Assembly (NCBI GenBank): GCA_013002225.1
Contig: JABDKL010000083.1
Coordinates: forward strand, 1 to 64,000
DNA length: 64,000 nucleotides
From: Winogradskyella sp.
GTDB lineage: Bacteria; Bacteroidota; Bacteroidia; Flavobacteriales; Flavobacteriaceae
Reading direction: 5' to 3'
Position numbers and translations under genes: made by a program. Shown in pieces: positions 51,914 to 61,544 of the stretch. The notes under the pieces were generated by a model. The model was not told the origin of the DNA. It did no database searches and was given only the letters and a program-made list of their open reading frames with translations. The stretch's first letter is position 1, and every line of letters starts with the position of its first letter.

Positions 51914-53284
51914 ATGAGCACAGAAAATACAATTAAAACAACCAATCCATTTAATGGAAATTTATTGGAAGAATACCAAATGGATTCATCGGAGGATATT
52001 CAAAATAAATTAAATTTAGCAGAAAACACATTTGCCATTTGGAAGTTGAAATCAATTTCTGAAAGGATTTCTTTTTTAGAAAATCTATACGATGAATTGG
52101 ACAATTCTAAAGATACCTTAAGTGCGCTTATAACTAAAGAAATGGGAAAGCCCATAACCGAGAGTGAAGCAGAATTAGATAAATGTTTATTACTCATAGA
52201 ATTTTACATTAAGAATTCAGAACAATTTCTTGCTGATGCAATTATCGAAACGGATGCCAAAGAAAGTTATATAAGCTACGACCCTTTAGGATGCATCCTA
52301 GCAATAATGCCATGGAATTATCCCTTTTGGCAAGTGTTTAGATTTGCCATACCTACTCTTACTGCAGGTAACGTAGGTATGTTAAAACATGCCTCTAATG
52401 TTACAGGTTGCGCATTGGCTATAGAATCATTATTTATTAAAGCTGGATTTCCAAAAGGCTGTTTTCAAGCCTTACTTACAGATCATGAAACTATAGAAAG
52501 TTTAATAGCGAATAGCGCTATAAAGGCAGTCACCTTAACAGGTAGTGAAAAAGCAGGTGTAAGTATTGCAAAAGTTGCAGGTAAAAACTTAAAAAAAACA
52601 GTGTTAGAATTAGGTGGCAACAATGCATGTATTATTCTTAAAGATGCGGATTTAAATAAACACCTTGAAACTATAGTTAAGGCAAGAATGCAAAACTCAG
52701 GTCAAAGTTGTATTGCTGCTAAACGATTTATCGTAGTCGAAGCTATTTATGACGAGTTTCTCGAGCGATTTACCGAAAAGGTAAAATCATTAAAGTACGA
52801 CAACCCTTTAAATAAAGATACTAATATGTCTTGTCTTGCAAGACCTGACCTGGCCGACACACTGCAAGAACAGGTTAAAAAATCAATTGACCTTGGCGCA
52901 AATGTACATTATGGTAATACCCGAGATGGTGCATACTATCAGCCAACAATCATTACTAATGTAACTAGTGAAATGCCTGTTTTTAAGGAAGAAACATTTG
53001 GACCAGTTGCTGCGATTATTAAAGTTAAAGATGAAGATGAGGCCTATAAGGTCACTTCTAATTCTAGATTTGGATTGGGCACAATGATTTTTACTGAAAA
53101 TTATAAAAAAGCCTCTAAGCAAGTGCTAAGAATTGAGGATGGAGCCTATTTTATAAACGAAATGGTAAAATCAGATCCTCGCCTACCTTTTGGCGGTACT
53201 AAAGCATCTGGTTATGGCAGAGAGCTTTCAAAGGAAGGCATATTAGAATTTGTAAATAAAAAAACAGTATATATTAACACGTAA
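51914..53284 (+). CDS. NAD(P)-dependent succinate-semialdehyde dehydrogenase family protein
   Basis: The 456-residue product is an aldehyde dehydrogenase of the GabD/Sad type: AIMPWNYPFWQVFRFAIPTL, LTGSEKAGVSIAKVAGKNLK, catalytic Glu in LELGGNNA and catalytic Cys in NSGQSCIAAKRF. It oxidises succinate semialdehyde or a similar aldehyde to the acid. The C-terminal RLPFGGTKASGYGRELSKEG is normal. It is followed by a 50-aa membrane protein gene. Confidence 0.92.
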   Translation: MSTENTIKTTNPFNGNLLEEYQMDSSEDIQNKLNLAENTFAIWKLKSISERISFLENLYDELDNSKDTLSALITKEMGKPITESEAELDKCLLLIEFYIKNSEQFLADAIIETDAKESYISYDPLGCILAIMPWNYPFWQVFRFAIPTLTAGNVGMLKHASNVTGCALAIESLFIKAGFPKGCFQALLTDHETIESLIANSAIKAVTLTGSEKAGVSIAKVAGKNLKKTVLELGGNNACIILKDADLNKHLETIVKARMQNSGQSCIAAKRFIVVEAIYDEFLERFTEKVKSLKYDNPLNKDTNMSCLARPDLADTLQEQVKKSIDLGANVHYGNTRDGAYYQPTIITNVTSEMPVFKEETFGPVAAIIKVKDEDEAYKVTSNSRFGLGTMIFTENYKKASKQVLRIEDGAYFINEMVKSDPRLPFGGTKASGYGRELSKEGILEFVNKKTVYINT

Positions 53285-53293
53285 ATTATAACT

Positions 53294-53446
53294 ATGAAAT
53301 TTGTAAAAGACGAAGACGAAGAAAGAAGAGACTATATTTTTCAAAAAGATGCAAAAACAAATGTTGGCGCCAGGTTTATTATAGTGACACTTATAATACT
53401 CATAATTGCAGTTGCAATTTCTGGCCTTTATTTTGAATGGTATTAA
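53294..53446 (+). CDS. Small single-pass membrane protein, 50 aa
   Basis: This 51-codon frame encodes MKFVKDEDEERRDYIF followed by a short linker, then a membrane helix of about 21 residues (IIVTLIILIIAVAISGLYF) and a short tail. It begins 9 bases after the aldehyde dehydrogenase stop and ends 4 bases before a strong terminator, so it is the last gene of that unit. The charge pattern (acidic-basic start, helix, aromatic tail) suggests an inner-membrane protein with its N-terminus inside. No function known. Confidence 0.72.
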   Translation: MKFVKDEDEERRDYIFQKDAKTNVGARFIIVTLIILIIAVAISGLYFEWY

Positions 53447-53450
53447 TATA

Positions 53451-53477
53451 AAAAGCTCAGCAATTGCTGAGCTTTTT
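53451..53477. terminator. Bidirectional terminator between the small membrane gene and tRNA-Pro
   Basis: A perfect stem of 11 bp (53451-53461 with 53466-53476) and loop AATT, with T-run on the plus side and A-run facing the tRNA. Confidence 0.88.
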
Positions 53478-53481
53478 ATAT

Positions 53482-53559
53482 TGGTCGGGGTGGCAGGATT
53501 CGAACCTGCGGCCTCCACGTCCCAAACGTGGCGCGATAACCGGGCTACGCTACACCCCG
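53482..53559 (-). tRNA. tRNA-Pro (anticodon TGG)
   Basis: On the minus strand the acceptor stem CGGGGTG pairs with CACCCCG, followed by discriminator A and encoded CCA (+ strand 53482-53484). The anticodon arm is CCACG-TTTGGGA-CGTGG, giving anticodon TGG. The T arm has GGTTCGAATCC. All tRNA arms and invariant bases are present in a 78-base gene. Confidence 0.96.
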
Positions 53560-53661
53560 AAACTTATGGTAAACTTTTCGGACTGCAAATATATAGTTTT
53601 TCTTCATTATCCAATAACTATTTTCTAACTTTAAACAAATATTATTATAGAATAATTTATC

Positions 53662-54762
53662 ATGAAAATAAGGTTTCCAGTAGTGGCTTTTATCCTCATT
53701 TCTTTATTGGCATGTGCGCAAGACAAGAATCCTGTTAATACTAAGAATACTCACGAAGTTATAGTTCCCGATTTAAATATCCCTTGGGGTTTTACGTTCT
53801 TGCCAGATGGCGCAATTCTGATCAATGAAAAGGCGGGAGATATGATTCATTTTAAAGATGGTAAAAAAACAATGGTCTCAGGTTTGCCAGATATTTATGT
53901 TAGAGGACAAGGAGGATTAATGGATATAGTTCTTCATCCCAATTTTAAAGATAACAGGTGGCTGTATTTTTCTTATGCATCGCAACTAGGTGAGGGAGAA
54001 GGCGGTAATACCACCGTTGCACGAGCTCAACTTAAGTCTAATACTTTAACCAATTTTGAAGTATTGTATAAAGCCACACCAAACTCCAGACGTGGTCAAC
54101 ACTTTGGCTCCCGATTAGTTTTCGACAATAAGGGATATCTATATTTTACCATTGGTGACCGAGGAGATCGAGATCTCAATCCGCAAGACATCACTAGAGA
54201 TGGTGGTAAGGTCTATAGACTAAATGATGATGGTTCTATACCTAAAGACAACCCATTTGTAAACATTCCAGATGCAAAAAAGGCTATCTATACCTACGGC
54301 CATAGGAATCCTCAGGGTATGACAACACACCCAAAAACTAACGAAATCTGGACACACGAGCATGGCCCTAAAGGTGGTGACGAAATTAACATAATACGAG
54401 CGGGAGACAATTACGGCTGGCCTGTTATCAGTTACGGTGTTAATTACAGCGGCACATCATTTACTGAAATCACTAGTAAAGAGGGTATGGAACAACCCTT
54501 ACATTACTGGGATCCATCAATTGCTCCAAGTGGAATGGCATTTATTAATAGTAATAAATACGATGATTGGAACGGAAACTTATTGATCGGTTCTTTAAAA
54601 TTTCAATATTTAGATATGTGTACCTTAAAAAACAAAAAGATTATAAAAGAAGAACGATTACTTGACGGCTTAGGCCGAGTAAGATCTGTAGAGCAAGGAC
54701 CAGATGGTTATATTTACGTCGGAATAGAAAACTTAGGTATTGTTAAATTAATTAGAAAATGA
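53662..54762 (+). CDS. PQQ-dependent aldose sugar dehydrogenase (YliI-like) lipoprotein
   Basis: The 366-residue product has a signal peptide with lipobox LLAC (Cys17). The six-bladed PQQ-type propeller (GSDH family) has WGFTFLPDG, LMDIVLHPNF, GQHFGSRLVF, YTYGHRNPQGMT and GGDEINIIRAGDNYGWP. It oxidises aldose sugars in the periplasm and passes electrons to a cytochrome. The next gene, overlapping by four bases, encodes a cytochrome c, a natural electron acceptor. Confidence 0.9.
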   Translation: MKIRFPVVAFILISLLACAQDKNPVNTKNTHEVIVPDLNIPWGFTFLPDGAILINEKAGDMIHFKDGKKTMVSGLPDIYVRGQGGLMDIVLHPNFKDNRWLYFSYASQLGEGEGGNTTVARAQLKSNTLTNFEVLYKATPNSRRGQHFGSRLVFDNKGYLYFTIGDRGDRDLNPQDITRDGGKVYRLNDDGSIPKDNPFVNIPDAKKAIYTYGHRNPQGMTTHPKTNEIWTHEHGPKGGDEINIIRAGDNYGWPVISYGVNYSGTSFTEITSKEGMEQPLHYWDPSIAPSGMAFINSNKYDDWNGNLLIGSLKFQYLDMCTLKNKKIIKEERLLDGLGRVRSVEQGPDGYIYVGIENLGIVKLIRK

Positions 54763-55229
54763 AAAATATATTAAAACTCTTACCGATTTTATGTATTGTA
54801 CTTTCTTGTAATTCAGACAAAAAACAAGAAAAAACAGCCTCTACATCTCAACCAAAGGAATTATCCAATGATACCGCTGTAGACCAAAAGTCTGACCAAT
54901 TAAAAGCGAGTATTAAAGAGGGTAAATTTATATATAACGATCTTTGCATTACCTGCCACATGGGCAATGGCGAAGGCGTACAAAGGGCATTCCCGCCAGT
55001 GGCAGATTCAGATTATTTAAAAAACAATCAAGAAGCAAGTATTTTAGCAATAAAAAATGGCATGTCGGGTGAGATTGTAGTTAATGGCATAACCTATAAT
55101 AGCGCAATGGCACCACTTGGTTTGTCTAATGAAGAAGTTGCAGATGTAATGAATTACATTAATCACAGTTGGGGTAATGATTATGGTGATCTTATTACAC
55201 CTCAAGAAGTTGCAAAAATCACTGAATAA
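54759..55229 (+). CDS. Cytochrome c lipoprotein
   Basis: The 156-residue product has a lipobox VLSC and a linker rich in Ser, Lys and Asp. The haem-binding motif CITCH lies near residue 65 (DLCITCHMGNGEG), with an axial Met candidate in NSAMAPLG. Its start overlaps the stop of the sugar dehydrogenase gene by four bases. It should receive electrons from that enzyme in the periplasm. Confidence 0.9.
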   Translation: MKNILKLLPILCIVLSCNSDKKQEKTASTSQPKELSNDTAVDQKSDQLKASIKEGKFIYNDLCITCHMGNGEGVQRAFPPVADSDYLKNNQEASILAIKNGMSGEIVVNGITYNSAMAPLGLSNEEVADVMNYINHSWGNDYGDLITPQEVAKITE

Positions 55230-55243
55230 TAGTCGATTTTACA

Positions 55244-55251
55244 TATTTTTG
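55244..55251 (+). promoter_or_regulatory. -7 element upstream of udk
   Basis: TATTTTTG followed by C matches TAnnTTTG, 25 bases before the ATG of udk. No -33 TTG in range. Confidence 0.4.
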
Positions 55252-55275
55252 CAAAATCATTTTAATACTCAATAA

Positions 55276-55881
55276 ATGCTTATAATCGGAATTGCTGGTG
55301 GTACCGGCTGTGGTAAAACTACTGTGGTTAATACAATTTTAAATGAACTCCCAGAAGGGGAAGTTGGTGTTATATCTCAGGACTCTTATTACAAAGACAC
55401 ATCGCATTTAAGTTATGATGAACGTGTAAAAATAAATTTCGATCATCCAAGATCAATTGATTTTGATTTACTCGTTAATCATTTAAAACTTTTAAAAGAA
55501 GGCCAGTCGATAGATCAACCGGTGTATTCATTTGTAAAACACAATCGTACTGGCGATACAATTTCTACCAAACCTAGAAAGGTTATGATTGTAGAAGGCA
55601 TTTTAATTCTTACAAATCCGGAGGTGAGAGAATTATTCGATATCAAAATTTTTGTCCATGCAGATTCCGACGAGCGATTAATAAGACGATTAAAACGAGA
55701 TATTTCAGAACGCGGAAGGGATTTGGACGAGGTACTCAATAGATACCAAACCACATTAAAACCTATGCATCAGCAATTTATAGAGCCCATGAAAGAGTAT
55801 GCCGATATGATTATTCCTAATAACAAATACAACACAGTGGCTGTAGATATCGTTAAAACAATAATCAACGAACGTCTGTAA
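55276..55881 (+). CDS. udk: Uridine kinase
   Basis: Phosphorylates uridine and cytidine in the salvage pathway. The 201-residue product has P-loop GIAGGTGCGKTTV, SQDSYYKD, NFDHPRSIDFD and RLKRDISERGRD, all typical. It shares one base with ftsB (TAATG), so the two are translationally coupled. Confidence 0.96.
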   Translation: MLIIGIAGGTGCGKTTVVNTILNELPEGEVGVISQDSYYKDTSHLSYDERVKINFDHPRSIDFDLLVNHLKLLKEGQSIDQPVYSFVKHNRTGDTISTKPRKVMIVEGILILTNPEVRELFDIKIFVHADSDERLIRRLKRDISERGRDLDEVLNRYQTTLKPMHQQFIEPMKEYADMIIPNNKYNTVAVDIVKTIINERL

Positions 55882-56207
55882 TGTCTATACTAAACAACAA
55901 ATATCTAAAACCATTTAAAAATGTCTATGTTTTAGTTCTGGTTGTATTTATAATATGGATGCTTTTTTTTGATGCCCACTCCTGGTTATTTCATCACGAA
56001 CTTAATGGAGATATAAAAGAATTGGAATATCAAAAAGAACATTATAAGAATGAAATGGCAAAAGACAAAAAAGCCATTAAAGAATTAAGTACAGAAGAAG
56101 GAATCGAACGAACAGCAAGAGAAACTTATTATATGAAGAAACCCAACGAGGATATTTTTATAATTGAGTATGAGGACAGTATTGCTAAACAAAAACATGA
56201 TGAGTAA
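55881..56207 (+). CDS. FtsB/DivIC-like cell-division protein
   Basis: The 108-residue product has one membrane helix (about 11-30, FKNVYVLVLVVFIIWMLFF) and a periplasmic coiled coil (about 38-72) ending in RETYYMKKPNEDIF. This is the septum-formation-initiator pattern of FtsB/DivIC. It links cell-wall synthesis to the divisome. It overlaps udk by one base and mutA by eight bases. Confidence 0.9.
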   Translation: MSILNNKYLKPFKNVYVLVLVVFIIWMLFFDAHSWLFHHELNGDIKELEYQKEHYKNEMAKDKKAIKELSTEEGIERTARETYYMKKPNEDIFIIEYEDSIAKQKHDE

Positions 56208-57594
56208 AGTTTTATTTAACGAATTTGATGAAGTCTCCGCAAAAGCCTGGAAGCAAAAAATTCAAGCAGATTTAAAAGGTGCCGATTATAATGATTCCCT
56301 TATATGGAGAACAAATGAACATATAAACGTAAAACCTTTTTATCATCGGGATGATTTTGAAACCTTACCTGAAACATCCCATAGTAAAGCCACAAAATGG
56401 AAAATTTGCCAGACTATTAATGTAGAAAATGAAAGTGCTGCTAACCTGACTGCTCGTGATGCCATTGAACGTGGAGCAGAAAGCATAATTTTTGTCCTTA
56501 ATTCAGAAGACATTTCAGTAAACAACCTTCTAACCAATATTGATTTAATAACTGTAAATGTTCAATTAAAATGTAAGTTCTTATCAGATGTCTTTATAGA
56601 GCAGATTATCGATTTAACTTCCAGTAATCACGAAAAATCCCCTGTCTTAATTCATACAGACATTATCGGCCACCTGGCAAAAACAGGTAACTGGTTTACA
56701 AGTTTAAAAGACGATCACAACAAGTTTGAAGCTGTTATTAAGAAAACAAATCAACTTAGTATAAATCTAAGTCTTTATCAAAATGCTGGGGCAACAATTG
56801 TACAACAATTGGCCTACAGCTTAGGACACGCCAATGAGTACCTAAACCATTTTAGTGACATCCTTAATGATGAAGAAAAGACATCTTTAAATGTTACCTT
56901 TAATGTTTCTATAGGCTCTAATTATTTTTTTGAGATAGCAAAGCTTAGAGCATTAAGACGACTTTGGTCTACCTTAGCACAGGAATACAATGTAAATACG
57001 CAATGTAGCATTATTGCAACACCGAGCAAACGCAATAAAACCATTTACGATTATAATGTTAACATGTTGCGAACAACTACCGAATGCATGAGCGCCATTC
57101 TTGGTGGCGCAAACGCAGTATGCAATTTGCCTTACGATAGCCTGTATCATAACTCTAATGAGTTTGGCGATCGTATTTCCAGAAATCAATTACTCGTTTT
57201 AAAAAATGAAAGCTATTTTGATAAAGTAAATAATCCAGCAGACGGTTCCTATTACATTGAAAGTTTAACGGATCAGCTATCAGAAAACGCACTCGAATTA
57301 TTTAAGGATATTGAAGCTAATGGAGGTTTTCTAGACCAATTAAAAACGGGGACTATTCAAAGAAAAATCAAAGAATCAGCTCTAAAAGAACAAAATGATT
57401 TTGACGCCAAAAAAGTTGTTTTGCTAGGAACAAACAAGCACCCTAATTCAGCCGACAAAATGAAAAATGAACTTGAAATAAGTCCGTTTTTAAAAATTGA
57501 CAAACGGAAAACTATTATTGAACCTATACTAGAAAAACGATTGGCTGAAAATATGGAAATCAACAGATTAAAAGAAGAACAAAGTACATTATAG
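56200..57594 (+). CDS. mutA: Methylmalonyl-CoA mutase small (non-catalytic) subunit
   Basis: The 464-residue product has the mutase barrel: FDEVSAKAWKQKIQADLKGA at the start, YHRDDFETLPE, and NPADGSYYIESLTDQL near the end. It stops at about 464 residues, so it lacks the B12-binding-like C-terminal domain present in longer MutA proteins. ATGATG gives two starts; 56200 (second Met) matches the family start MSKVLFNEF. It overlaps ftsB by eight bases and precedes mutB by 41 bases. Works with MutB in propionate or branched-chain metabolism. Confidence 0.92.
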   Translation: MSKVLFNEFDEVSAKAWKQKIQADLKGADYNDSLIWRTNEHINVKPFYHRDDFETLPETSHSKATKWKICQTINVENESAANLTARDAIERGAESIIFVLNSEDISVNNLLTNIDLITVNVQLKCKFLSDVFIEQIIDLTSSNHEKSPVLIHTDIIGHLAKTGNWFTSLKDDHNKFEAVIKKTNQLSINLSLYQNAGATIVQQLAYSLGHANEYLNHFSDILNDEEKTSLNVTFNVSIGSNYFFEIAKLRALRRLWSTLAQEYNVNTQCSIIATPSKRNKTIYDYNVNMLRTTTECMSAILGGANAVCNLPYDSLYHNSNEFGDRISRNQLLVLKNESYFDKVNNPADGSYYIESLTDQLSENALELFKDIEANGGFLDQLKTGTIQRKIKESALKEQNDFDAKKVVLLGTNKHPNSADKMKNELEISPFLKIDKRKTIIEPILEKRLAENMEINRLKEEQSTL

Positions 57595-57635
57595 ACAAAA
57601 TCAATAGTATCTAATCGCATTTAATTCTAAGATAA

Positions 57636-59759
57636 ATGAGCCGAAAGAGTCTTCAACATCTTCAAATAAAAAAAAGCAGAATTCAAAAAAAGGATATCAC
57701 GTCTAAAACGTATTTAACGGCAGAAGACATCGAGGTAAAAGCCACCTATTCTAAGGCCGACCTCAAGAACCTGGAGCATCTCAATTTTGTGGCGGGAATT
57801 GCACCTAATCTTCGTGGCCCATACTCTACTATGTATGTCCGAAGACCATGGACAATTAGACAATATGCAGGATTTTCTACTGCAGAAGAAAGCAATGCGT
57901 TTTACAGACGTAATTTGGCTGCAGGACAAAAAGGGCTTTCCGTCGCATTTGATCTGGCCACCCATAGAGGATATGACTCGGATCACGAACGTGTTGTTGG
58001 TGACGTTGGTAAAGCAGGTGTTGCAATAGATTCTGTTGAAGACATGAAAATTCTATTCGATAAAATTCCTTTAAACAAAATGTCGGTCTCCATGACTATG
58101 AATGGTGCTGTACTTCCAATCATGGCATTTTATATTGTCGCAGCCGAAGAGCAAGGTGTTGAGACAGAGGCCTTAGCAGGCACAATACAAAACGATATTT
58201 TGAAAGAATTTATGGTGCGTAACACGTATATCTATCCACCTACACCTTCGATGAAAATTATCTCAGATATCTTTGAATATACCAGTAAACATATGCCCAA
58301 GTTTAACAGCATAAGCATTTCTGGCTACCATATGCAAGAAGCAGGTGCAACATGCGATATTGAACTAGCCTATACTTTAGCAGATGGATTAGAATATATA
58401 AGAAAAGGTTTGGAGGCTGGCATGGATATCGACACTTTTGCACCTCGACTCTCTTTCTTTTGGGCTATTGGGATGAATCATTTTATGGAAATTGCCAAAA
58501 TGCGTGCAGCCCGAATGCTTTGGGCAAAATTGGTAAAACAATTTAACCCAAAGAACCAAAAATCCTTAGCATTAAGAACCCACTGCCAAACCTCAGGATG
58601 GAGTTTAACCGAGCAAGATCCTTTTAATAATGTAGCCAGAACCTGCATAGAAGCTTCAGCGGCAGCATTTGGTGGCACACAAAGTTTGCACACTAATGCC
58701 TTAGACGAAGCTATTGCATTACCTACAGATTTTTCTGCTAGAATTGCTAGAAATACGCAGATATACCTTCAGGAAGAAACTCATATCACTAAAACCGTTG
58801 ATCCATGGGCAGGGAGTTATTATGTAGAAAAGCTAACTCACGATATCGCTCAGAAAGCATGGCAACATATCGAAGAAGTTGAAGCACTGGGTGGAATGAC
58901 CAAGGCTATAGAAGCAGGAATTCCAAAATTACGTATCGAGGAAGCTGCTGCACGAAAACAAGCACGTATTGATTCCGGTCAGGACGTAATAGTAGGCGTG
59001 AATAAATACCGCCTGGAACAAGAAGACCCATTACACATTCTTGAAGTAGACAACCAGACCGTTCGCAACCAACAAATTGAGCGTTTAATTCATATAAAAT
59101 CTACGCGGAATAATGAAGAAGTTAGTGAAGCTTTATCTAAATTAACACAAGCAGCAAAATCAGGTGAAGAAAATTTATTAGCTTTAGCAGTAGATGCAGC
59201 CAGAAAACGCGCAACTTTGGGTGAAATAAGCAATGCGCTCGAGGCTGAATTTGGACGTTATAAAGCACAAATTAAATCATTTAGTGGTGTGTATAGTAAA
59301 GAAATAAAAGACGATAAGAGTTTTCTGAAGGCAAGAGAACTTGCAGACAAATTTGCCGAACAAGATGGTAGAAGGCCACGTATTATGATTGCCAAAATGG
59401 GACAAGATGGACATGATAGAGGCGCTAAGGTGGTTGCAACTGGCTATGCAGATGTTGGCTTTGACGTAGATATTGGTCCATTATTTCAAACTCCAAAAGA
59501 AGCAGCTAAACAAGCTGTTGAAAATGATGTCCACATTTTAGGTATATCATCACTTGCCGCAGGACATAAAACTTTAGTCCCTCAGGTTATTGATGAATTA
59601 AAAACCTATGGCCGGGATGATATCATGGTGATTGTAGGTGGCGTTATTCCAAAACAAGATTATCAATATTTATTTGATGCAGGTGCAGTAGCAGTTTTTG
59701 GGCCTGGAACTAAAATCAGTGATGCAGCAATTCAGATATTAGAAATCCTGATCGATTAA
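57636..59759 (+). CDS. mutB: Methylmalonyl-CoA mutase large (catalytic) subunit
   Basis: The 707-residue product has the substrate barrel ([39 protein letters not shown]) and the C-terminal B12-binding domain with [11 protein letters not shown], the DxHxxG lower-ligand motif. It isomerises methylmalonyl-CoA and succinyl-CoA with adenosylcobalamin. Family length is about 710. No cobalamin synthesis gene is in the window. Confidence 0.96.
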   Translation: MSRKSLQHLQIKKSRIQKKDITSKTYLTAEDIEVKATYSKADLKNLEHLNFVAGIAPNLRGPYSTMYVRRPWTIRQYAGFSTAEESNAFYRRNLAAGQKGLSVAFDLATHRGYDSDHERVVGDVGKAGVAIDSVEDMKILFDKIPLNKMSVSMTMNGAVLPIMAFYIVAAEEQGVETEALAGTIQNDILKEFMVRNTYIYPPTPSMKIISDIFEYTSKHMPKFNSISISGYHMQEAGATCDIELAYTLADGLEYIRKGLEAGMDIDTFAPRLSFFWAIGMNHFMEIAKMRAARMLWAKLVKQFNPKNQKSLALRTHCQTSGWSLTEQDPFNNVARTCIEASAAAFGGTQSLHTNALDEAIALPTDFSARIARNTQIYLQEETHITKTVDPWAGSYYVEKLTHDIAQKAWQHIEEVEALGGMTKAIEAGIPKLRIEEAAARKQARIDSGQDVIVGVNKYRLEQEDPLHILEVDNQTVRNQQIERLIHIKSTRNNEEVSEALSKLTQAAKSGEENLLALAVDAARKRATLGEISNALEAEFGRYKAQIKSFSGVYSKEIKDDKSFLKARELADKFAEQDGRRPRIMIAKMGQDGHDRGAKVVATGYADVGFDVDIGPLFQTPKEAAKQAVENDVHILGISSLAAGHKTLVPQVIDELKTYGRDDIMVIVGGVIPKQDYQYLFDAGAVAVFGPGTKISDAAIQILEILID

Positions 59760-59874
59760 AAATACGTTGTTATATTCTTTTTCTGTACTAACATAGGGTA
59801 AACTGTTAACAACTTCAATTTCTTAAACTCGCAAATAGTTGTAAATTTAGCCTTTTAAATAACCAAATCAATTA

Positions 59875-60642
59875 ATGGGTAAAATCATTGCAATTGCTAA
59901 TCAAAAAGGAGGTGTTGGTAAAACAACAACCTCTGTAAACTTAGCGGCTTCTTTAGGCGCACTAGAGAAAAAAGTCCTACTTATAGATGCAGATCCACAA
60001 GCTAATGCCAGCTCTGGTCTTGGTATAGATGTAGATAATGTCGAAGTTGGTTCATATCAAGTTTTAGAACATACAAAATCAGCAAAAGAAGCTATTGTTA
60101 ACTCTAATGCACCTAATGTAGATGTAATTCCGGCACACATAGATCTTGTGGCCATTGAAATTGAACTGGTAGATAAGGATGAGCGGGAATATATGCTTAA
60201 AAAGGCAATCACTGAACTTAAGGCGGATTACGATTATGTTTTAATAGATTGTGCGCCATCTTTAGGCTTATTAACTTTGAATGCACTAACCGCTTCAGAT
60301 TCAGTCATTATTCCAATACAATGCGAATATTTTGCCTTAGAAGGCTTAGGCAAATTGTTAAATACTATTAAGAGCGTACAAAAAATACATAATCAGGCGT
60401 TAGATATTGAAGGTATGCTTCTTACGATGTACGATTCGCGCTTACGCCTATCTAATCAAGTAGTAGAAGAAGTACAAAAACATTTTAGCGATATGGTTTT
60501 TGATACTATTATTCAAAGAAACGTACGTTTAGGTGAAGCACCAAGTTATGGAGAAAGCATCATAAATTATGACGTTAGCAGTAAAGGTGCAGCAAACTAC
60601 CTTAGTCTTGCTAAGGAGTTGATTAAAAAGAATGAACTATAA
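59875..60642 (+). CDS. parA: ParA-family chromosome-partitioning ATPase
   Basis: The 255-residue product has the deviant Walker A KGGVGKTTTSVNLAASL near residue 10, switch region DADPQANASSGLG and DYVLIDCAPSLGLL. It moves parS-bound chromosome copies with ParB. It starts a run with parB (2-base gap), DUF5683, dapB and lepB. Confidence 0.96.
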   Translation: MGKIIAIANQKGGVGKTTTSVNLAASLGALEKKVLLIDADPQANASSGLGIDVDNVEVGSYQVLEHTKSAKEAIVNSNAPNVDVIPAHIDLVAIEIELVDKDEREYMLKKAITELKADYDYVLIDCAPSLGLLTLNALTASDSVIIPIQCEYFALEGLGKLLNTIKSVQKIHNQALDIEGMLLTMYDSRLRLSNQVVEEVQKHFSDMVFDTIIQRNVRLGEAPSYGESIINYDVSSKGAANYLSLAKELIKKNEL

Positions 60643-60644
60643 AG

Positions 60645-61544
60645 ATGGCGAAGGCAACAAAAAAACAAGCACTAGGTCGAGGACTTTCAGCATTACTGAA
60701 AGATCCTGAAAATGACATTAACTCCGCAGAAGATAAAAATGCCGATAAGGTTGTTGGAAACATTGTTGAGTTAGATATCGATAGCATTGAGGTTAATCCT
60801 TTTCAGCCAAGAACTAATTTTAGTGAAGAGTCCCTAAAAGAACTTGCTTCTTCCATAAGCGAACTAGGCATCATTCAGCCTATCACTGTTAGAAAATTAG
60901 CCTTCAATAAATATCAACTAGTTTCTGGTGAACGACGTTACAGAGCCTCTAAATTAATTGGTCTAGAAACTATACCTGCCTACATAAGAATTGCTAATGA
61001 CCAGGAGTCTCTGGAAATGGCTTTAGTCGAAAATATTCAACGTCAAGACTTAGATCCTATCGAGATCGCACTTTCTTACCAACGCCTCATTGATGAGATT
61101 AACCTTACTCAAGAGGAAATGAGTAACCGTGTTGGCAAAAAACGATCTACCATTGCTAATTATTTGCGCCTATTGAAGCTCGACCCGATAATCCAAACTG
61201 GTATGCGAGACGGATTTATTAGTATGGGTCATGGAAGGGCCATGGTAAATATTGATGATCAAATAGACCAGCTAGAGGTTTATGAAAAAGTAATAAGCAA
61301 TAAACTCTCCGTCAGAGCCACAGAACAGCTGGTTAAGAACCTTAACAATATAGACTCTAAATCAGAAGCTACAACATCAGAGACGCCAAAATATATAAGA
61401 AAAGGTGTAAAGGAGTTTTCAGAATATTTTGGACATAAAATTGATGTAAAAATTTCTAAGAACGGTGGCGGTAAAATTACAATTCCGTTTCATTCCGAAG
61501 AAGACTTTAATAGAATCAAAAAATTAGTGGAACGTGCCAAGTAA
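60645..61544 (+). CDS. parB: ParB-family chromosome-partitioning protein
   Basis: The 299-residue product has the N-terminal ParA-stimulating Arg/Lys peptide (KQALGRGLSALLKD), a CTPase/ParB domain (GERRYRASK, ALVENIQRQDLDPIE) and a helix-turn-helix (NRVGKKRSTIANYLRLLKL). The C-terminal dimerisation part ends after KNGGGKITIPFHSEEDFNRI. It follows parA by two bases. No parS-like 16-mer was noticed in this window. Confidence 0.95.
   Translation: MAKATKKQALGRGLSALLKDPENDINSAEDKNADKVVGNIVELDIDSIEVNPFQPRTNFSEESLKELASSISELGIIQPITVRKLAFNKYQLVSGERRYRASKLIGLETIPAYIRIANDQESLEMALVENIQRQDLDPIEIALSYQRLIDEINLTQEEMSNRVGKKRSTIANYLRLLKLDPIIQTGMRDGFISMGHGRAMVNIDDQIDQLEVYEKVISNKLSVRATEQLVKNLNNIDSKSEATTSETPKYIRKGVKEFSEYFGHKIDVKISKNGGGKITIPFHSEEDFNRIKKLVERAK

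Noticed and set aside
53243..53518. 91-aa minus-strand frame with SSAIAELFIL
   Set aside because: It reads through the same palindromic terminator, which gives the same peptide on both strands, and through the small membrane gene and the tRNA edge.
53406..53738. 110-aa frame on the plus strand containing VGVAGFEPAASTSQTW
   Set aside because: It is the antisense translation of tRNA-Pro plus the terminator hairpin, a well-known false protein in databases. It also runs into the sugar dehydrogenase gene in another frame.
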